From Streptomyces sp. NRRL WC-3605 (lineage in GTDB: Bacteria > Actinomycetota > Actinomycetes > Streptomycetales > Streptomycetaceae), in the NCBI RefSeq assembly GCF_001509795.1, contig NZ_LLZN01000062.1, forward strand, positions 1-64,000: 64,000 nucleotides of DNA, given 5' to 3'. The notes beneath the pieces are model-generated. The model saw nothing but the letters and a program-made list of their open reading frames with translations, searched no databases and had not been told where the DNA came from. The position numbers and the translations under genes were made by a program. Positions 16,687 to 25,826 of the stretch are shown here, piece after piece (the stretch's first letter is position 1; each line of letters begins with the position of its first letter).

Positions 16687-18117
16687 CTAGAACACCTCGT
16701 CGACCTCGGGCAGCGTGCCTGTGCGGGCGGCCTTGCCGTACCAGTGGGCGCTCGACTTCGGCGTCCGCTCGAGCGTCGTGTAGTCCACGTACACGGCGCC
16801 GAAGCGCTTCTCGTAGCCGTACGCCCACTCGAAGTTGTCCAGCAGGGACCACAGGAAGTAGCCCCGGACGTCCGCGCCGTCGGTGATCGCGCGGCGGACC
16901 TCCGCGAGGTGGCCGTGCAGATAGGCGATGCGCTCCGGGTCGTGCACCCGGCCCTCGGGGTCGGGCTTGTCGTCGTAGGCGGCGCCGTTCTCCGTGATGT
17001 ACAGCGGCAGACCCGGCACCTCGCGCTCGTACCGCATGATCAGGTCGTACAGTCCGGTCGGGTCGATCGACCAGCCCATCGCCGTCCGGTCGCCGGGCGG
17101 CTGGTGGAACAGCACGTCGTCCGCGGCGGGCCACGGCGAGTGCTCGCTCGCCCCGTGCCCGTCGGCGCGCGGCCCGGTGTGGTCGGGGCCGGCCGCGGAG
17201 ACCAGCGCCGGCGTGTAGTAGTTCAGGCCCAGCGCGTCCAGCGGCTGGTTGATCGTGGCGAGGTCGCCGTCCTGGACGTAGGACCAGTCGGTGAGCTGCC
17301 GGGTCGCCGTGAACAGGCTCGCCGGGTAGGCGCCGTGCAGGATCGGGCCGTGGAAGATCCCGTTGGCCAGGTCGTCGATCTTGCGGGCCGCCGCCAGGTC
17401 CGCCGCGTCCTGCGTCAGCGGGCGCACGGTCGAGGAGTTCAGGCTCAGCGCCACCGTGTTGCGCGCGGGCATCACCGAGCGCAGCGCCTTGGCGCCGAGG
17501 CCGTGGGCGAGGTTCAGATGGTGGGCCGCGCGCAGCGTCGCGGCCGGCTCGGTGCGGCCCGGCGCGTGCACCCCGGAGCCGTAGCCCAGGAAGGCGCTGC
17601 ACCACGGCTCGTTCAGCGTGATCCACTGCTCCACGCGGTCGCCGAGCGCCTCGCCGACGATCTGCGCGTACTCGGCGAAGCGGTAGGCGGTGTCGCGCTC
17701 GGGCCAGCCGCCCGCGTCCTCCAGCTCCTGCGGCAGGTCCCAGTGGTAGAGGGTGACGGCCGGCTTGATGTCCTTGGCCAGCAGCTCGTCCACCAGCCGG
17801 CGGTAGAAGTCCAGGCCCCGCTGGACGGCGGGCCCGCGCCCCGTGGGCTGCACCCGCGACCAGGAGACCGAGAAGCGGTACGCGCCCAGGCCGAGGCCGG
17901 CCATCAGCGCCACGTCGTCGCGGTAGCGGTGGTAGTGGTCGACGGCGACGTCACCGTGATCGCCGCCGGCCGTCCTGCCCGGGGTGTGGGCGAAGGTGTC
18001 CCAGATCGACGGGGTGCGTCCGTCCTCCCGGACCGCACCCTCGATCTGGTACGCCGAGGTCGCGGCGCCCCAGAGGAAGGTGGAGGGGAAGGACACGGGG
18101 GACATGGGCTCAGGCAT
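16687..18117 (-). CDS. bglC: GH1 beta-glucosidase
   Basis: A 476-residue cytoplasmic GH1 enzyme that hydrolyses cellobiose and cello-oligosaccharides to glucose. The acid/base is E170 in ITLNEPW and the nucleophile is E376 in LYITENGAA. The N-terminal signature [15 protein letters not shown] is present and there is no signal peptide. It lies downstream of cebG with a 123-base gap and its own CebR operator, which overlaps the start codon. The content and order cebR-cebE-cebF-cebG-bglC is that of other streptomycetes, where BglC also feeds back on the inducer level. Confidence 0.95.
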   Translation of the reverse strand: MPEPMSPVSFPSTFLWGAATSAYQIEGAVREDGRTPSIWDTFAHTPGRTAGGDHGDVAVDHYHRYRDDVALMAGLGLGAYRFSVSWSRVQPTGRGPAVQRGLDFYRRLVDELLAKDIKPAVTLYHWDLPQELEDAGGWPERDTAYRFAEYAQIVGEALGDRVEQWITLNEPWCSAFLGYGSGVHAPGRTEPAATLRAAHHLNLAHGLGAKALRSVMPARNTVALSLNSSTVRPLTQDAADLAAARKIDDLANGIFHGPILHGAYPASLFTATRQLTDWSYVQDGDLATINQPLDALGLNYYTPALVSAAGPDHTGPRADGHGASEHSPWPAADDVLFHQPPGDRTAMGWSIDPTGLYDLIMRYEREVPGLPLYITENGAAYDDKPDPEGRVHDPERIAYLHGHLAEVRRAITDGADVRGYFLWSLLDNFEWAYGYEKRFGAVYVDYTTLERTPKSSAHWYGKAARTGTLPEVDEVF

Positions 18118-18130
18118 GGAAGCGCTCCCA
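18117..18130. promoter_or_regulatory. CebR operator overlapping the bglC start
   Basis: TGGAAGCGCTCCCA, one base from the CebR palindrome TGGGAGCGCTCCCA. The right arm, read on the bglC strand, supplies the GGGAGCG ribosome site, and the box touches the start codon. Bound CebR could therefore block initiation of transcription or elongation from cebG into bglC. Confidence 0.8.
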
Positions 18131-18240
18131 TAGGAGGTCGTGGAGACCGACGAGTACGGGTAGGGGGGAGGGGAGGGAGATGGCCGGGGGCCGGGGCGAC
18201 GGCGACGCGGCCCCCGGTGGCCGTGCGACTTGGAAGCGCG

Positions 18241-19143
18241 TCAGCCCTTGACCGCGCCCTGCATGATGCCGCCGACGATCTGCTTGCCGAACAGCAGGAA
18301 GGCGATCAGCAGGGGCAGCGTGCCGAGCAGGGCGCCCGCCATGATCACCGCCTGGTCCGGGACATAGCCGGTGCCCAGCGAGTTGAGCGCGACCTGCACG
18401 GTCGGGTTCTCCTGGTTCAGGGCGATGATCGGCCACAGGAAGTCGTTCCACGCGAACACGAAGGTCAGCAGGCCGAGCACGGCCATGGCCGGCCGGGCCG
18501 CCGGGAACACCACGTGCCACACGACCCGCAGACTGCTCGCGCCGTCCACCCGCGCCGCCTCGATCAGCTCCGTCGGCAGCGCCTGGAGCAGGTACTGCCG
18601 CATGAAGAACGTGCCGAAGGCCGTGCACAGGGTCGGCAGGATGACCGTCTGGAGCTGGTTCGACCAGCCGAGGTCCGCCATCCACAGGTACAGCGGCACG
18701 ACCGCCAGCTGCGGCGGGATCATCATGGTGCCGATCGTCAGCAGCAGCAGCACACCGGAGAACCGGAAGCGGAGCTTGGCGAAGGCGAAACCGGCGAGCG
18801 TGGAGAACAGCACCGTACTGATGGTGATCATGCTTGCCACGAAGATCGTGTTGAACATGGCCGTGCCGAGGCCGCCCTCCTCCCAGGCCCGCTCCATGTT
18901 CTTGAAGAGGTTCCCGCCGAACCACAGCGGCGGCGGTGTCTCGGCGAGGCGCTGGTTGGTGCGCGAGGCCGCGATGGCCGTCCACACCAGCGGCGCCAGC
19001 GAGACCAGGGCGAACAGGGTGAGCACGACATAGGTGAGCGGACCGGCGTGCAGCTGCTTGCCGGCACCCATCACCCGGGGCCGCTCGCGGCGGGGCTTCG
19101 CGGGCTCCTCGGCCCGAGGGGGCGTGAGTTCTGTCGCGGTCAT
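18241..19143 (-). CDS. cebG: cello-oligosaccharide ABC permease (second subunit)
   Basis: A 300-residue permease of the MalG/CUT1 type with six predicted membrane segments. The EAA loop, EAARVDGASSLRVVWHVVFP, contacts the ATPase. It pairs with CebF and the lipoprotein CebE to import cellobiose and cellotriose. No ATPase gene is present here; in streptomycetes the shared ATPase MsiK, encoded elsewhere, powers this importer. The start ATG overlaps the cebF stop (ATGA). Confidence 0.95.
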   Translation of the reverse strand: MTATELTPPRAEEPAKPRRERPRVMGAGKQLHAGPLTYVVLTLFALVSLAPLVWTAIAASRTNQRLAETPPPLWFGGNLFKNMERAWEEGGLGTAMFNTIFVASMITISTVLFSTLAGFAFAKLRFRFSGVLLLLTIGTMMIPPQLAVVPLYLWMADLGWSNQLQTVILPTLCTAFGTFFMRQYLLQALPTELIEAARVDGASSLRVVWHVVFPAARPAMAVLGLLTFVFAWNDFLWPIIALNQENPTVQVALNSLGTGYVPDQAVIMAGALLGTLPLLIAFLLFGKQIVGGIMQGAVKG

Positions 19144-20168
19144 TGGGACTTCCTCAGCCGTCGGGAGATCAGCAGCTGGATCACGGCGACGATCAGCAGG
19201 ATCAGGAACATCGTCCAGGCGATCGCCGACGCCTTGCCGAGGTTGCCGATGATCCAGCCCTGGTCGTACATGTACAGGCCGAGCGTCTGGTACTGGTGCT
19301 CGGAGCCGCCCTTCGAACCGGAGACGCCGCCGAACAGCAGGGGCTCACCGAAGAGCTGGGTCGCGCCGATCGTCGAGACGACCACGGTGAACAGGATCGT
19401 CGGGCGCAGCTGCGGGATCGTCACATGGATGAACTGCTGCCAGCGGTTGGCGCCGTCGATCGCCGCCGACTCGTAGAGGTCGGCCGGGATCGCCTGCATC
19501 GCGGCCAGATAGATCAGCGCGTTGTAGCCGGTCCAGCGCCAGATCACGATGGAGGACACCGCGAACTGCGAACCCCAGTCGGACTCCCGCCAGTTGACCG
19601 GGTCGATGCCGACGAAGTCCAGCAGCCAGTTGATCATGCCGCCGTCCCACGAGTACAGCAGCACGAACACCAGCGTCGCCGCCGCCACCGAGGTGGCGTA
19701 CGGGGTGAGCATCACGACCCGCCACACGGTCGAGCCGCGCAGCTTGTAGTTGAGCAGGTGGGCCAGGCCGATGGCCATGACGAGCTGCGGCACCGTGGAG
19801 ATGACGCCGATGGTGAGCGTGTTCCACAGCGCGTTCCAGAAGAAGTCCGAGGACAGCAGGTTCTCGTAGTTCTTCAGGCCGGCCCAGGTCTGGCCGTCGA
19901 GGTTGGCCAGCTGCACGTCGTGCAGCGAGTACCAGGCCGTGTAGAGCAGCGGGACGAGCGAGAACGCCCCGAAGACGATGAAGAAGGGGGCGATGAACGC
20001 GTACGGCGACGCCTTCATGTCCCAGCGGTACAGCCGGCTGCGCCAGGAGTCGTTCCCGGGAGGCGGCGTACCGCGACCGTGAGCGCGGGGCGCCGCGCCC
20101 GGCTGATCACCGGGCGCGGCGTCGGCGCTCGACGCGGGATGCGCGAGAGCCTGCTTGGGACTGCTCAC
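19140..20168 (-). CDS. cebF: cello-oligosaccharide ABC permease (first subunit)
   Basis: A 342-residue permease of the MalF type. A hydrophilic Ala/Pro-rich N-terminal tail of about 45 residues is followed by six membrane segments. The EAA-like loop is ESAAIDGANRWQQFIHVTIP. I chose GTG 20168, which overlaps the cebE stop by 4 bases (GTGA); longer frames run into cebE. It is co-transcribed with cebE and cebG. Confidence 0.93.
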   Translation of the reverse strand: MSSPKQALAHPASSADAAPGDQPGAAPRAHGRGTPPPGNDSWRSRLYRWDMKASPYAFIAPFFIVFGAFSLVPLLYTAWYSLHDVQLANLDGQTWAGLKNYENLLSSDFFWNALWNTLTIGVISTVPQLVMAIGLAHLLNYKLRGSTVWRVVMLTPYATSVAAATLVFVLLYSWDGGMINWLLDFVGIDPVNWRESDWGSQFAVSSIVIWRWTGYNALIYLAAMQAIPADLYESAAIDGANRWQQFIHVTIPQLRPTILFTVVVSTIGATQLFGEPLLFGGVSGSKGGSEHQYQTLGLYMYDQGWIIGNLGKASAIAWTMFLILLIVAVIQLLISRRLRKSQ

Positions 20169-21490
20169 TGGCCGAGCACGTCCTTGATCTCCGCGGTGGC
20201 GGCGTCCCAGCCCTGGGCCGCGGACTTGCCCTTCTGCTCGACCTGGAGGATGCCGATGTCGGTGATCGCGGTGCCGATCGGCTGGTCCTTGGTGCCCAGG
20301 TACTGGGTCGGGATCGTCTTGGCGGAGTCCGAGAAGATCTGGGTGATCGGCGCGCCGGAGAAGTACTCCTGGGTGGCGGACGCCGGCTTCAGGCTGCCGT
20401 ACGCCGACGGGGTCGACGGGAAGCTGGCCTGCTTGGCGAAGACCTTCGCCTGCTGCTCGGGGGCGGTCAGCCACTTCGCCAGGGCGATGGCCTCCTTCTG
20501 GTGCTTGCCCGCCGTCGGCACGCCGACGAACGAACCGCCCCAGTTGGCCGCGGTCGGCGCCGCCGCCACGTCCCACTTGCCCTTGCCGGCCTCACCGGAC
20601 TTCTCCTGGATGTAGCCGATCATCCAGGCGGGGCAGGCCACGGTGGCGAAGGTGCCGTTCGCGTAGCCCTGGTCCCACGGCTTGTCGAACTGCTTGAGCT
20701 TGGCGGACATGTCGCTGGTCGCCACGTCCATGGCGACGTTCCAGGCCTTCTTCACACCGGCGGACTTGTCCCAGACGACGTTGCCGTCCTTGTCGTAGTA
20801 CCGCTCGGTCTCGCCGCCGAGGGCCGCGTTGTAGACGGAGGACGCGGAGTCCACGAACTTGGTGCCGCTCGGCGCCTTCTTCATGTACTGCTTGCCGAGG
20901 TCGACGTACTTGCCCCAGTCGCCGTTCCACTGCTCGGCGAGCTTGGCGCGGTCGGTCTCGAGGCCGGCCTTCTCGAAGAGGTCCTTGCGGTAGCAGATCG
21001 CCATCGGGCCGATGTCGGTGCCGAGGCCGATGAGCTTGCCGTCCTTGGTGGTGGCCTGGGTGTTCTTCCAGTCCAGCCACTGGGACTTGTCGACCTCCTT
21101 GCCGAGGTCGACGAACTTGTCGGCCTGGGTCTGGACGGCCTCGGTGATGTTGCCGACCTCGATCGCCTGGATGTCGTCGGTGCCGGAGCCGGCCTGGAGC
21201 CGGGTCAGGGTCTTGGGCCAGTAGACGTCGGTACGCGTGGTGACGTTCTCCTTGATGGAGATGTCGGGGTGCAGCTTCATGTACTCGTCGTAGAGGCCGG
21301 CCTGCTTGTAGCCGAAGACACCGAAGGTGCCGATGGTCAGCGTGGTCTTGCCCCCGCCGCCGTTGCCACCGCCCTCGTTCGAAGAGCCGTCGTCCGAGTC
21401 CTCGGCGCAGCCGGCGAGCAGCCCTGTCGTCAGCGCGGCTACGGCCGCGAGGGCCATCAGCCGGCGGGACCCGCGGGTACTCGTGCGCAT
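20165..21490 (-). CDS. cebE: cello-oligosaccharide-binding lipoprotein
   Basis: A 441-residue extracellular solute-binding protein of ABC family 1. The signal peptide ends in the lipobox LLAGC (MALAAVAALTTGLLAGC), followed by a Gly/Ser/Asp linker and the binding domain from about residue 48 (KTTLTIGTFGVFGYKQAG). In S. coelicolor and S. scabies the orthologue binds cellobiose and cellotriose. It is the first gene of cebEFG, under the CebR operator at 21607-21624. Confidence 0.95.
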   Translation of the reverse strand: MRTSTRGSRRLMALAAVAALTTGLLAGCAEDSDDGSSNEGGGNGGGGKTTLTIGTFGVFGYKQAGLYDEYMKLHPDISIKENVTTRTDVYWPKTLTRLQAGSGTDDIQAIEVGNITEAVQTQADKFVDLGKEVDKSQWLDWKNTQATTKDGKLIGLGTDIGPMAICYRKDLFEKAGLETDRAKLAEQWNGDWGKYVDLGKQYMKKAPSGTKFVDSASSVYNAALGGETERYYDKDGNVVWDKSAGVKKAWNVAMDVATSDMSAKLKQFDKPWDQGYANGTFATVACPAWMIGYIQEKSGEAGKGKWDVAAAPTAANWGGSFVGVPTAGKHQKEAIALAKWLTAPEQQAKVFAKQASFPSTPSAYGSLKPASATQEYFSGAPITQIFSDSAKTIPTQYLGTKDQPIGTAITDIGILQVEQKGKSAAQGWDAATAEIKDVLGQ

Positions 21491-21606
21491 TGCGTCCTCC
21501 TGTTGCCTGACGTGCCGACCCCCCGGCCAACTGCACTGTTGGGCCCGTTCATCTTGCTAGCTGCGGCTCGGGCGGGGAACGTGCGGGACATGTATGTGTC
21601 AGGTAC

Positions 21607-21624
21607 TGTGGGAGCGCTCCCACA
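21607..21624. promoter_or_regulatory. CebR operator upstream of cebE
   Basis: TGTGGGAGCGCTCCCACA is an 18-base perfect palindrome containing the exact CebR box TGGGAGCGCTCCCA. It lies 117 bases upstream of the cebE start, in the divergent gap with cebR. CebR is known to leave this site when cellobiose or cellotriose is present. Confidence 0.92.
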
Positions 21625-21867
21625 GGTGATGAGTTGAAGGTTCGTCGGTCGGAGCGGGGGTGTCAAGGGACCGGACACGCACTCGTGCGTTCAGTTATCG
21701 GCCTGTTAACAAACTCCGCACCCCGAGCACCCGGGGAGCGAAACCGGCCAAAATCGGCGGCACTTGGCCGAGGGGGGAATGTCGATCACTGCCCCCGCAC
21801 ACGGTTCCGTCCCGGACGGGGCTGTTAAATTCCAGGCCGACGACACGGTCAACGGGAGGCGGAGCCC

Positions 21868-22926
21868 ATGGCAACCCACGGAACGCGGGGCCGCAGCGGC
21901 GGCCGGCCCACCCTCGAAGAGGTGGCGGCCCGGGCCGGCGTGGGCCGTGGCACCGTCTCCCGGGTGATCAACGGCTCGCCGCGGGTCAGCGACGCCACAC
22001 GCGCCGCGGTCGAGGCGGCGGTCGCGGAGCTGGGCTACGTCCCGAACACGGCGGCCCGCGCGCTGGCCGCGAACCGCACCGACGCGATCGCGCTGGTCGT
22101 GCCCGAGCCGGAGACGCGCTTCTTCGCCGAGCCGTACTTCTCGGACATCATCCGGGGCGTCGGCGCCGAGCTGTCCGACACCGAGATGCAGCTCCTGCTG
22201 ATCTTCGCGGGCAGCGACAAGGAGCGGCGCCGGCTCGCCCAGTACCTGGCCGCGCACCGCGTGGACGGCGTCCTGCTGGTCTCCGTGCACGCCGACGACC
22301 CGCTGCCCGACATGCTGGCCCAGCTGGAGATCCCCGCGGTGATCAGCGGCCCGCGCTCCGCCGCGGAGACCCTGACCTCGGTCGACTCCGACAACTACGG
22401 AGGCGCCCGCTCGGCCGTGGAGCACCTGGTGTCCCACGGCCGGAGCCGGATCGCCCACATCACCGGCCGCCTCGACGTCTACGGCGCCCAGCGGCGTGTC
22501 GACGGCTACCGCGACGCCCTGCGCGACGTCGGCCGGCCCGCCGACGAGCTGCTGATCGAGGCGGGCGACTTCACCGAGGAGGGCGGTGTCCGGGCGATGC
22601 GGGCGCTGCTCGCGCGCTGCCCCGACCTGGACGCCGTGTTCGCCGCCTCGGACGTGACGGCCGCGGGCGCCCGGCAGGTGCTGCGCGAGGCGGGCCGGCG
22701 CATCCCGGACGACGTCGCGCTCGTCGGCTACGACGACTCGGCCATCGCCCGTCATATGGATCCGCCCCTCACCAGCGTGCGTCAGCCCATCGAGGAGATG
22801 GGCCGCAAGATGATAGATCTCCTGCTCACGGAGATCGCCGACCGGCGGCCCGCGGTGTCCCGGGGCCTGGCGGAGCGGACACAGGTCGTGCTGGCCACGG
22901 AGCTGGTGACCCGCGCCTCGTCCTGA
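21868..22926 (+). CDS. cebR: LacI-family repressor of cello-oligosaccharide use
   Basis: A 352-residue regulator. The HTH is at residues 14-60 (PTLEEVAARAGVGRGTVSRV) with the hinge helix NTAARALAANRTD. The periplasmic-binding-protein-like sensor domain runs from about 67 to 345. It is divergent from cebEFG, whose promoter carries its operator. In other streptomycetes CebR represses cebEFG, bglC and many cellulases; in S. scabies it also controls thaxtomin synthesis. The start ATG has GGGAGG upstream (21855-21860). Confidence 0.95.
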   Translation: MATHGTRGRSGGRPTLEEVAARAGVGRGTVSRVINGSPRVSDATRAAVEAAVAELGYVPNTAARALAANRTDAIALVVPEPETRFFAEPYFSDIIRGVGAELSDTEMQLLLIFAGSDKERRRLAQYLAAHRVDGVLLVSVHADDPLPDMLAQLEIPAVISGPRSAAETLTSVDSDNYGGARSAVEHLVSHGRSRIAHITGRLDVYGAQRRVDGYRDALRDVGRPADELLIEAGDFTEEGGVRAMRALLARCPDLDAVFAASDVTAAGARQVLREAGRRIPDDVALVGYDDSAIARHMDPPLTSVRQPIEEMGRKMIDLLLTEIADRRPAVSRGLAERTQVVLATELVTRASS

Positions 22927-22960
22927 GGGCGGGGCCGGGCCGGCAGGGGGCCGGGAATGC

Positions 22961-22997
22961 GATCAGCCGGTGACCTCGGGGAGGTCACCGGCTGATC
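22961..22997. terminator. 17-bp hairpin between cebR and tRNA-His
   Basis: Arms GATCAGCCGGTGACCTC (22961-22977) and its perfect complement (22981-22997) surround a GGG loop. It ends a few bases from the 3' end of the convergent tRNA-His gene, so it can terminate both transcripts. Confidence 0.85.
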
Positions 22998-23003
22998 GGT
23001 GAG

Positions 23004-23077
23004 GGTGAGTGACGGGACTCGAACCCGCGGCATCCTGGACCACAACCAGGTGCTCTACCAGCTGAGCTACACCCACC
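23004..23077 (-). tRNA. tRNA-His (anticodon GTG)
   Basis: Read on the minus strand it folds into a standard cloverleaf. The acceptor arm is GTGGGTG with CACTCAC, the D arm is GCTCAGCTGGTAGAGC, the anticodon arm is CCTGG-TTGTGGT-CCAGG with anticodon GTG, and the T arm is GCGGG-TTCGAGT-CCCGT. The extra G at position -1 opposite discriminator C73, the identity element of tRNA-His, is encoded. CCA is not encoded. Confidence 0.95.
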
Positions 23078-23183
23078 ATGACCGGCTTCGGGTTTCCCCG
23101 ACCGGCCGAGAAAAAGTGTACAGGGTCCGAAGGGGTGCTCGCGCACACATTCCGCGGCGCCCCCCGGTACCCCTTCCGCACCC

Positions 23184-23786
23184 CTACTGAGCAGGCAGGA
23201 CGTGCTTCGCGGCGATCGCTTTCGCGGTCTCCGAGTCGGGCCCCGGCTGCGGGACGAAGACGGCCTCGCGGTAGTAGCGCAGCTCGGCGATCGACTCGCG
23301 GATGTCGGCGAGCGCGCGGTGGTTGCCGTTCTTCTCGGGGCTGTTGAAGTAGGCGCGCGGGTACCAGCGGCGGGCCAGTTCCTTGATCGAGGAGACGTCC
23401 ACGATCCGGTAGTGGAGGTAGTCCTCCAGCGTCGGCATGTCGCGCAGCAGGAAGCCCCGGTCGGTGCCGACGGAGTTGCCGCACAGCGGCGCCTTGCCCG
23501 GCTCCTTCACGTGCTCGCGGACATAGGCGAGGACCTGCTCCTCGGCGTCGGCGAGCGTCGTGCCGCCGGCGAGTTCGTCGAGCAGACCGGACGCGGTGTG
23601 CATCTGACGCACCACCTCCGGCATCGTCTCCAGCGCCGAGTCCGGCGGGCGGATGACGATGTCGACCCCCTCGCCGAGGACGTTCAGCTCGGAGTCGGTG
23701 ACGAGGGCGGCAACCTCGATGAGCGCGTCGTCGGACAGCGAGAGGCCGGTCATCTCGCAGTCGATCCACACCATGCGATCGTTCAT
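23184..23786 (-). CDS. orn: oligoribonuclease
   Basis: A 200-residue DEDDh 3'-5' exonuclease that degrades 2-5 nt RNAs and pGpG. The metal ligands D9 and E11 are in [10 protein letters not shown]130 is in YRIVDVSS, and H156 with D161 is in [13 protein letters not shown]. The length is that of the family. It lies downstream of adpA on the same strand, 115 bases away, with a strong hairpin between. In S. coelicolor and S. griseus ornA also neighbours adpA and affects development. Confidence 0.96.
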   Translation of the reverse strand: MNDRMVWIDCEMTGLSLSDDALIEVAALVTDSELNVLGEGVDIVIRPPDSALETMPEVVRQMHTASGLLDELAGGTTLADAEEQVLAYVREHVKEPGKAPLCGNSVGTDRGFLLRDMPTLEDYLHYRIVDVSSIKELARRWYPRAYFNSPEKNGNHRALADIRESIAELRYYREAVFVPQPGPDSETAKAIAAKHVLPAQ

Positions 23787-23857
23787 GCGACCACCCTAAG
23801 GCGGGTGCTCCCGTTTGGGAGGACCGGTGCCGCCCCCGGCGTACGCGGGGCGCGCCC

Positions 23858-23895
23858 GGACGCCGGGCGGGCGGTGCTCCGCCCGCCCGGCGTCC
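23858..23895 (-). terminator. terminator after adpA
   Basis: A perfect 17-bp stem (23858-23874 with 23879-23895) closes a TGCT loop; the arms begin GGACGCCGGGCGGGC and end GCCCGCCCGGCGTCC. It starts a few bases past the adpA stop, separating adpA from orn. Confidence 0.85.
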
Positions 23896-23901
23896 CTGGG
23901 A

Positions 23902-25131
23902 TCACGCTCCGCTGCGCTGCCCGGGAAGGCTCGCCCGGCCGCCGACGTACAGCTCGCGTCCGTGGTCGGCGGACGCGGGCGACCCCACGGAGGCGGGGGT
24001 GCGCCGGGTCTGCAGCGGGACCGGTCCGCCCTCCGGGTAGGGGGCGGGCGGCGGGCCCTGCGGTGTGTGGCCGGTGCCGACCGCGGGATCCGGGTCGGTG
24101 GACCGCTCGCCCTGCGGGCGCCGGGCCCGGTACGCCGCCCGGTACGCGGCCGGCGACGAGCCGAGCTGGCGGCGGAAGTGCCCGCGCAGCGCGACCGGCG
24201 AGCGGAAGCCGCAGCGTCCGGCGACCTCGTCGACCGAGTAGTCGGACGTCTCCAGCAGGCGCTGCGCCTGGAGGACCCGCTGGGTGATCAGCCACTGCAA
24301 CGGGGCGCTGCCGGTCAGCGAGCGGAAACGGCGGTCGAAGGTGCGGCGGCTCATGTACGCGCGGGCCGCCAGCGTCTCGACGTCGAACTGCTCGTGCAGG
24401 TGCTCCAGCGCCCAGGCGACGACCTCGGCGAGCGGGTCGGCGCCGATCTCCTCCGGTAAAGACCGATCGAGGTAGCGCTCCTGACCGCCGGTCCGGCGCG
24501 GCGGGACCACCAGGCGGCGGGCGAGTGCTCCGGCCGCCTCGTTGCCGTGGTCCGTCCGCACGATGTGGAGACAGAGGTCGATTCCCGCCGCGGTGCCCGC
24601 CGACGTCAGCACGTCGCCGTCGTCGACGAACAGCTCCCGTGGATCGACGTGGACCGACGGATAGCGCTTGGCCAGCGTCGGTGCGTACATCCAGTGGGTC
24701 GTCGCCGGACGGCCGTCCAGCAGGCCGGCCGCCGCGAGCACGAAGGCGCCGGTGCACAGCCCGACGATGCGGGCGCCCTCCTCGTGGGCCCGGCGCAGCG
24801 CGTCGAGCGCCTCCTCCGGTGGTGGGGAGGTGATCGAACGCCAGGCCGGCACGACGACCGTGCCCGCCCGTGAGATCGCCTCCAGGCCGTGTGGCGCGGT
24901 GAGTTCCAGGCCCCCTGTGGTCCGCAGTGGGCCTTCCTCGCCGCCGCACACCAGCAGTCGGTAGCGCGGCACGCCGGCGTCCTGGCGGTCTATCCCGAAC
25001 ACCGACAGCGGTATGGAACTCTCGAAGATGGGGCCGCCGCTGAACAGCAGCACCGCGACGATCTCCTTGCGGCGTCGCCCGGAGAGTTTCCGGGCCGCGG
25101 CTTCCGGCGCGGCAGTGGAGTCGTGGCTCAT
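23902..25131 (-). CDS. adpA: AraC-family developmental regulator AdpA
   Basis: A 409-residue transcription factor at the top of the morphological and secondary-metabolism cascade. The N-terminal ThiJ/PfpI/DJ-1-like (GATase-1-like) dimerisation domain spans about 25-205 (VCGGEEGPLRTTGG, GARIVGLCTGAFVLAAAG). Two HTH motifs of the AraC/XylS type lie at about 235-335 (LAARAYMSRRTFDRRF, VDEVAGRCGFRSPVALRGHF). A disordered C-terminal tail of about 70 residues follows. The codon for L225 is TTA, which makes translation depend on the bldA tRNA, a conserved feature of adpA. Synteny with orn and cebR supports the call. Confidence 0.97.
   Translation of the reverse strand: MSHDSTAAPEAAARKLSGRRRKEIVAVLLFSGGPIFESSIPLSVFGIDRQDAGVPRYRLLVCGGEEGPLRTTGGLELTAPHGLEAISRAGTVVVPAWRSITSPPPEEALDALRRAHEEGARIVGLCTGAFVLAAAGLLDGRPATTHWMYAPTLAKRYPSVHVDPRELFVDDGDVLTSAGTAAGIDLCLHIVRTDHGNEAAGALARRLVVPPRRTGGQERYLDRSLPEEIGADPLAEVVAWALEHLHEQFDVETLAARAYMSRRTFDRRFRSLTGSAPLQWLITQRVLQAQRLLETSDYSVDEVAGRCGFRSPVALRGHFRRQLGSSPAAYRAAYRARRPQGERSTDPDPAVGTGHTPQGPPPAPYPEGGPVPLQTRRTPASVGSPASADHGRELYVGGRASLPGQRSGA
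24457..24459 (-). promoter_or_regulatory. TTA (bldA-dependent) codon in adpA
   Basis: Codon 225 of adpA, in the linker between the dimerisation and DNA-binding domains, reads TTA on the minus strand within DRSLPEE. TTA is very rare in Streptomyces and needs the developmentally controlled bldA tRNA. I noticed no other in-frame TTA in the annotated genes, though my check was not exhaustive. Confidence 0.92.
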
Positions 25132-25508
25132 CCTGCTAAGCCCCCCTCGGTGGTCGCGGCTCCTCGGTTGTGTCGCTCCTGCACGTTTCCCCTCGGTCCT
25201 GCACGAGTCCCCCGCCGTAGACAGTCAAGATCGAATCTACTGTGTCGCGCCGTGCCGCAGTGGCCGGTTCGGCACTCGGCACATTGTCGACTTGGCAACT
25301 TGGCGTGAAGCATTCGATCACGAAGCGTTGCACTCCCGCGCCGTGCAGGGAAGTACGCCTTGTGGCAGTGGCCGATCCCCATACGGTGCGCGGGGGCCTC
25401 CGGGACCTTTTCGCGCAGGTGGGGCGGGGGTTGGGGGGTGTGAAGGGCAGGGAACGCCCGCGCGGCGGAAGTTGGCTGAAAACCAACGCACGTGTGCGCG
25501 GAAACCGG
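25132..25508. promoter_or_regulatory. adpA upstream region with AdpA-type sites
   Basis: A 377-base gap without a gene, upstream of adpA. TGGCCGGTTC at 25261-25270 fits the AdpA consensus TGGCSNGWWY at every position, and TGGCGTGAAG at 25301-25310 fits nine of ten. Both lie 130-180 bases upstream of the adpA start. AdpA is known to bind its own promoter in S. griseus, so autoregulation is likely. The first 130 bases before the start may be a long leader. Confidence 0.5.
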
Positions 25509-25826
25509 TCAGCCGCCCGGTGTAATCCGTCCCGTGTGCCGCCCGCCGCGATGCGCACCGGTCCCGGTGCGATGGTGACGGCCGCGCCGGCGCGGGGACG
25601 GGCCGGCGCGCTCCATGTCCCGGGCGCGGGCCGCGCCGCGCTCCGACTGACGCAGCAGCAGGCGGCAGGCGGCGGTGACGGCCGCGAGACCGAGGGCGGT
25701 GCCGGCGGCGCCGGCGAACGAGGTGCCGTACCAGAGGAGCACGACGGGGACCAGGACACAGCTGAAGGCCGCCCAGCGGACCACCTCGGTCACGCTGTCC
25801 TCGGAGGGGGTGCGGGGTCCGGTCAT
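25509..25826 (-). CDS. small membrane protein
   Basis: A 105-residue protein with two hydrophobic segments (VVRWAAFSCVLVPVVLLWYG and AGAAGTALGLAAVTAACRLL) joined by a short turn, then an Arg/His-rich cytoplasmic tail of about 45 residues. The ATG at 25826 is followed by an acidic start (TGPRTPSEDSVTE). It lies upstream of adpA in the same direction. A small gene at this place also exists in S. coelicolor as I recall. Function unknown. Confidence 0.65.
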   Translation of the reverse strand: MTGPRTPSEDSVTEVVRWAAFSCVLVPVVLLWYGTSFAGAAGTALGLAAVTAACRLLLRQSERGAARARDMERAGPSPRRRGRHHRTGTGAHRGGRHTGRITPGG

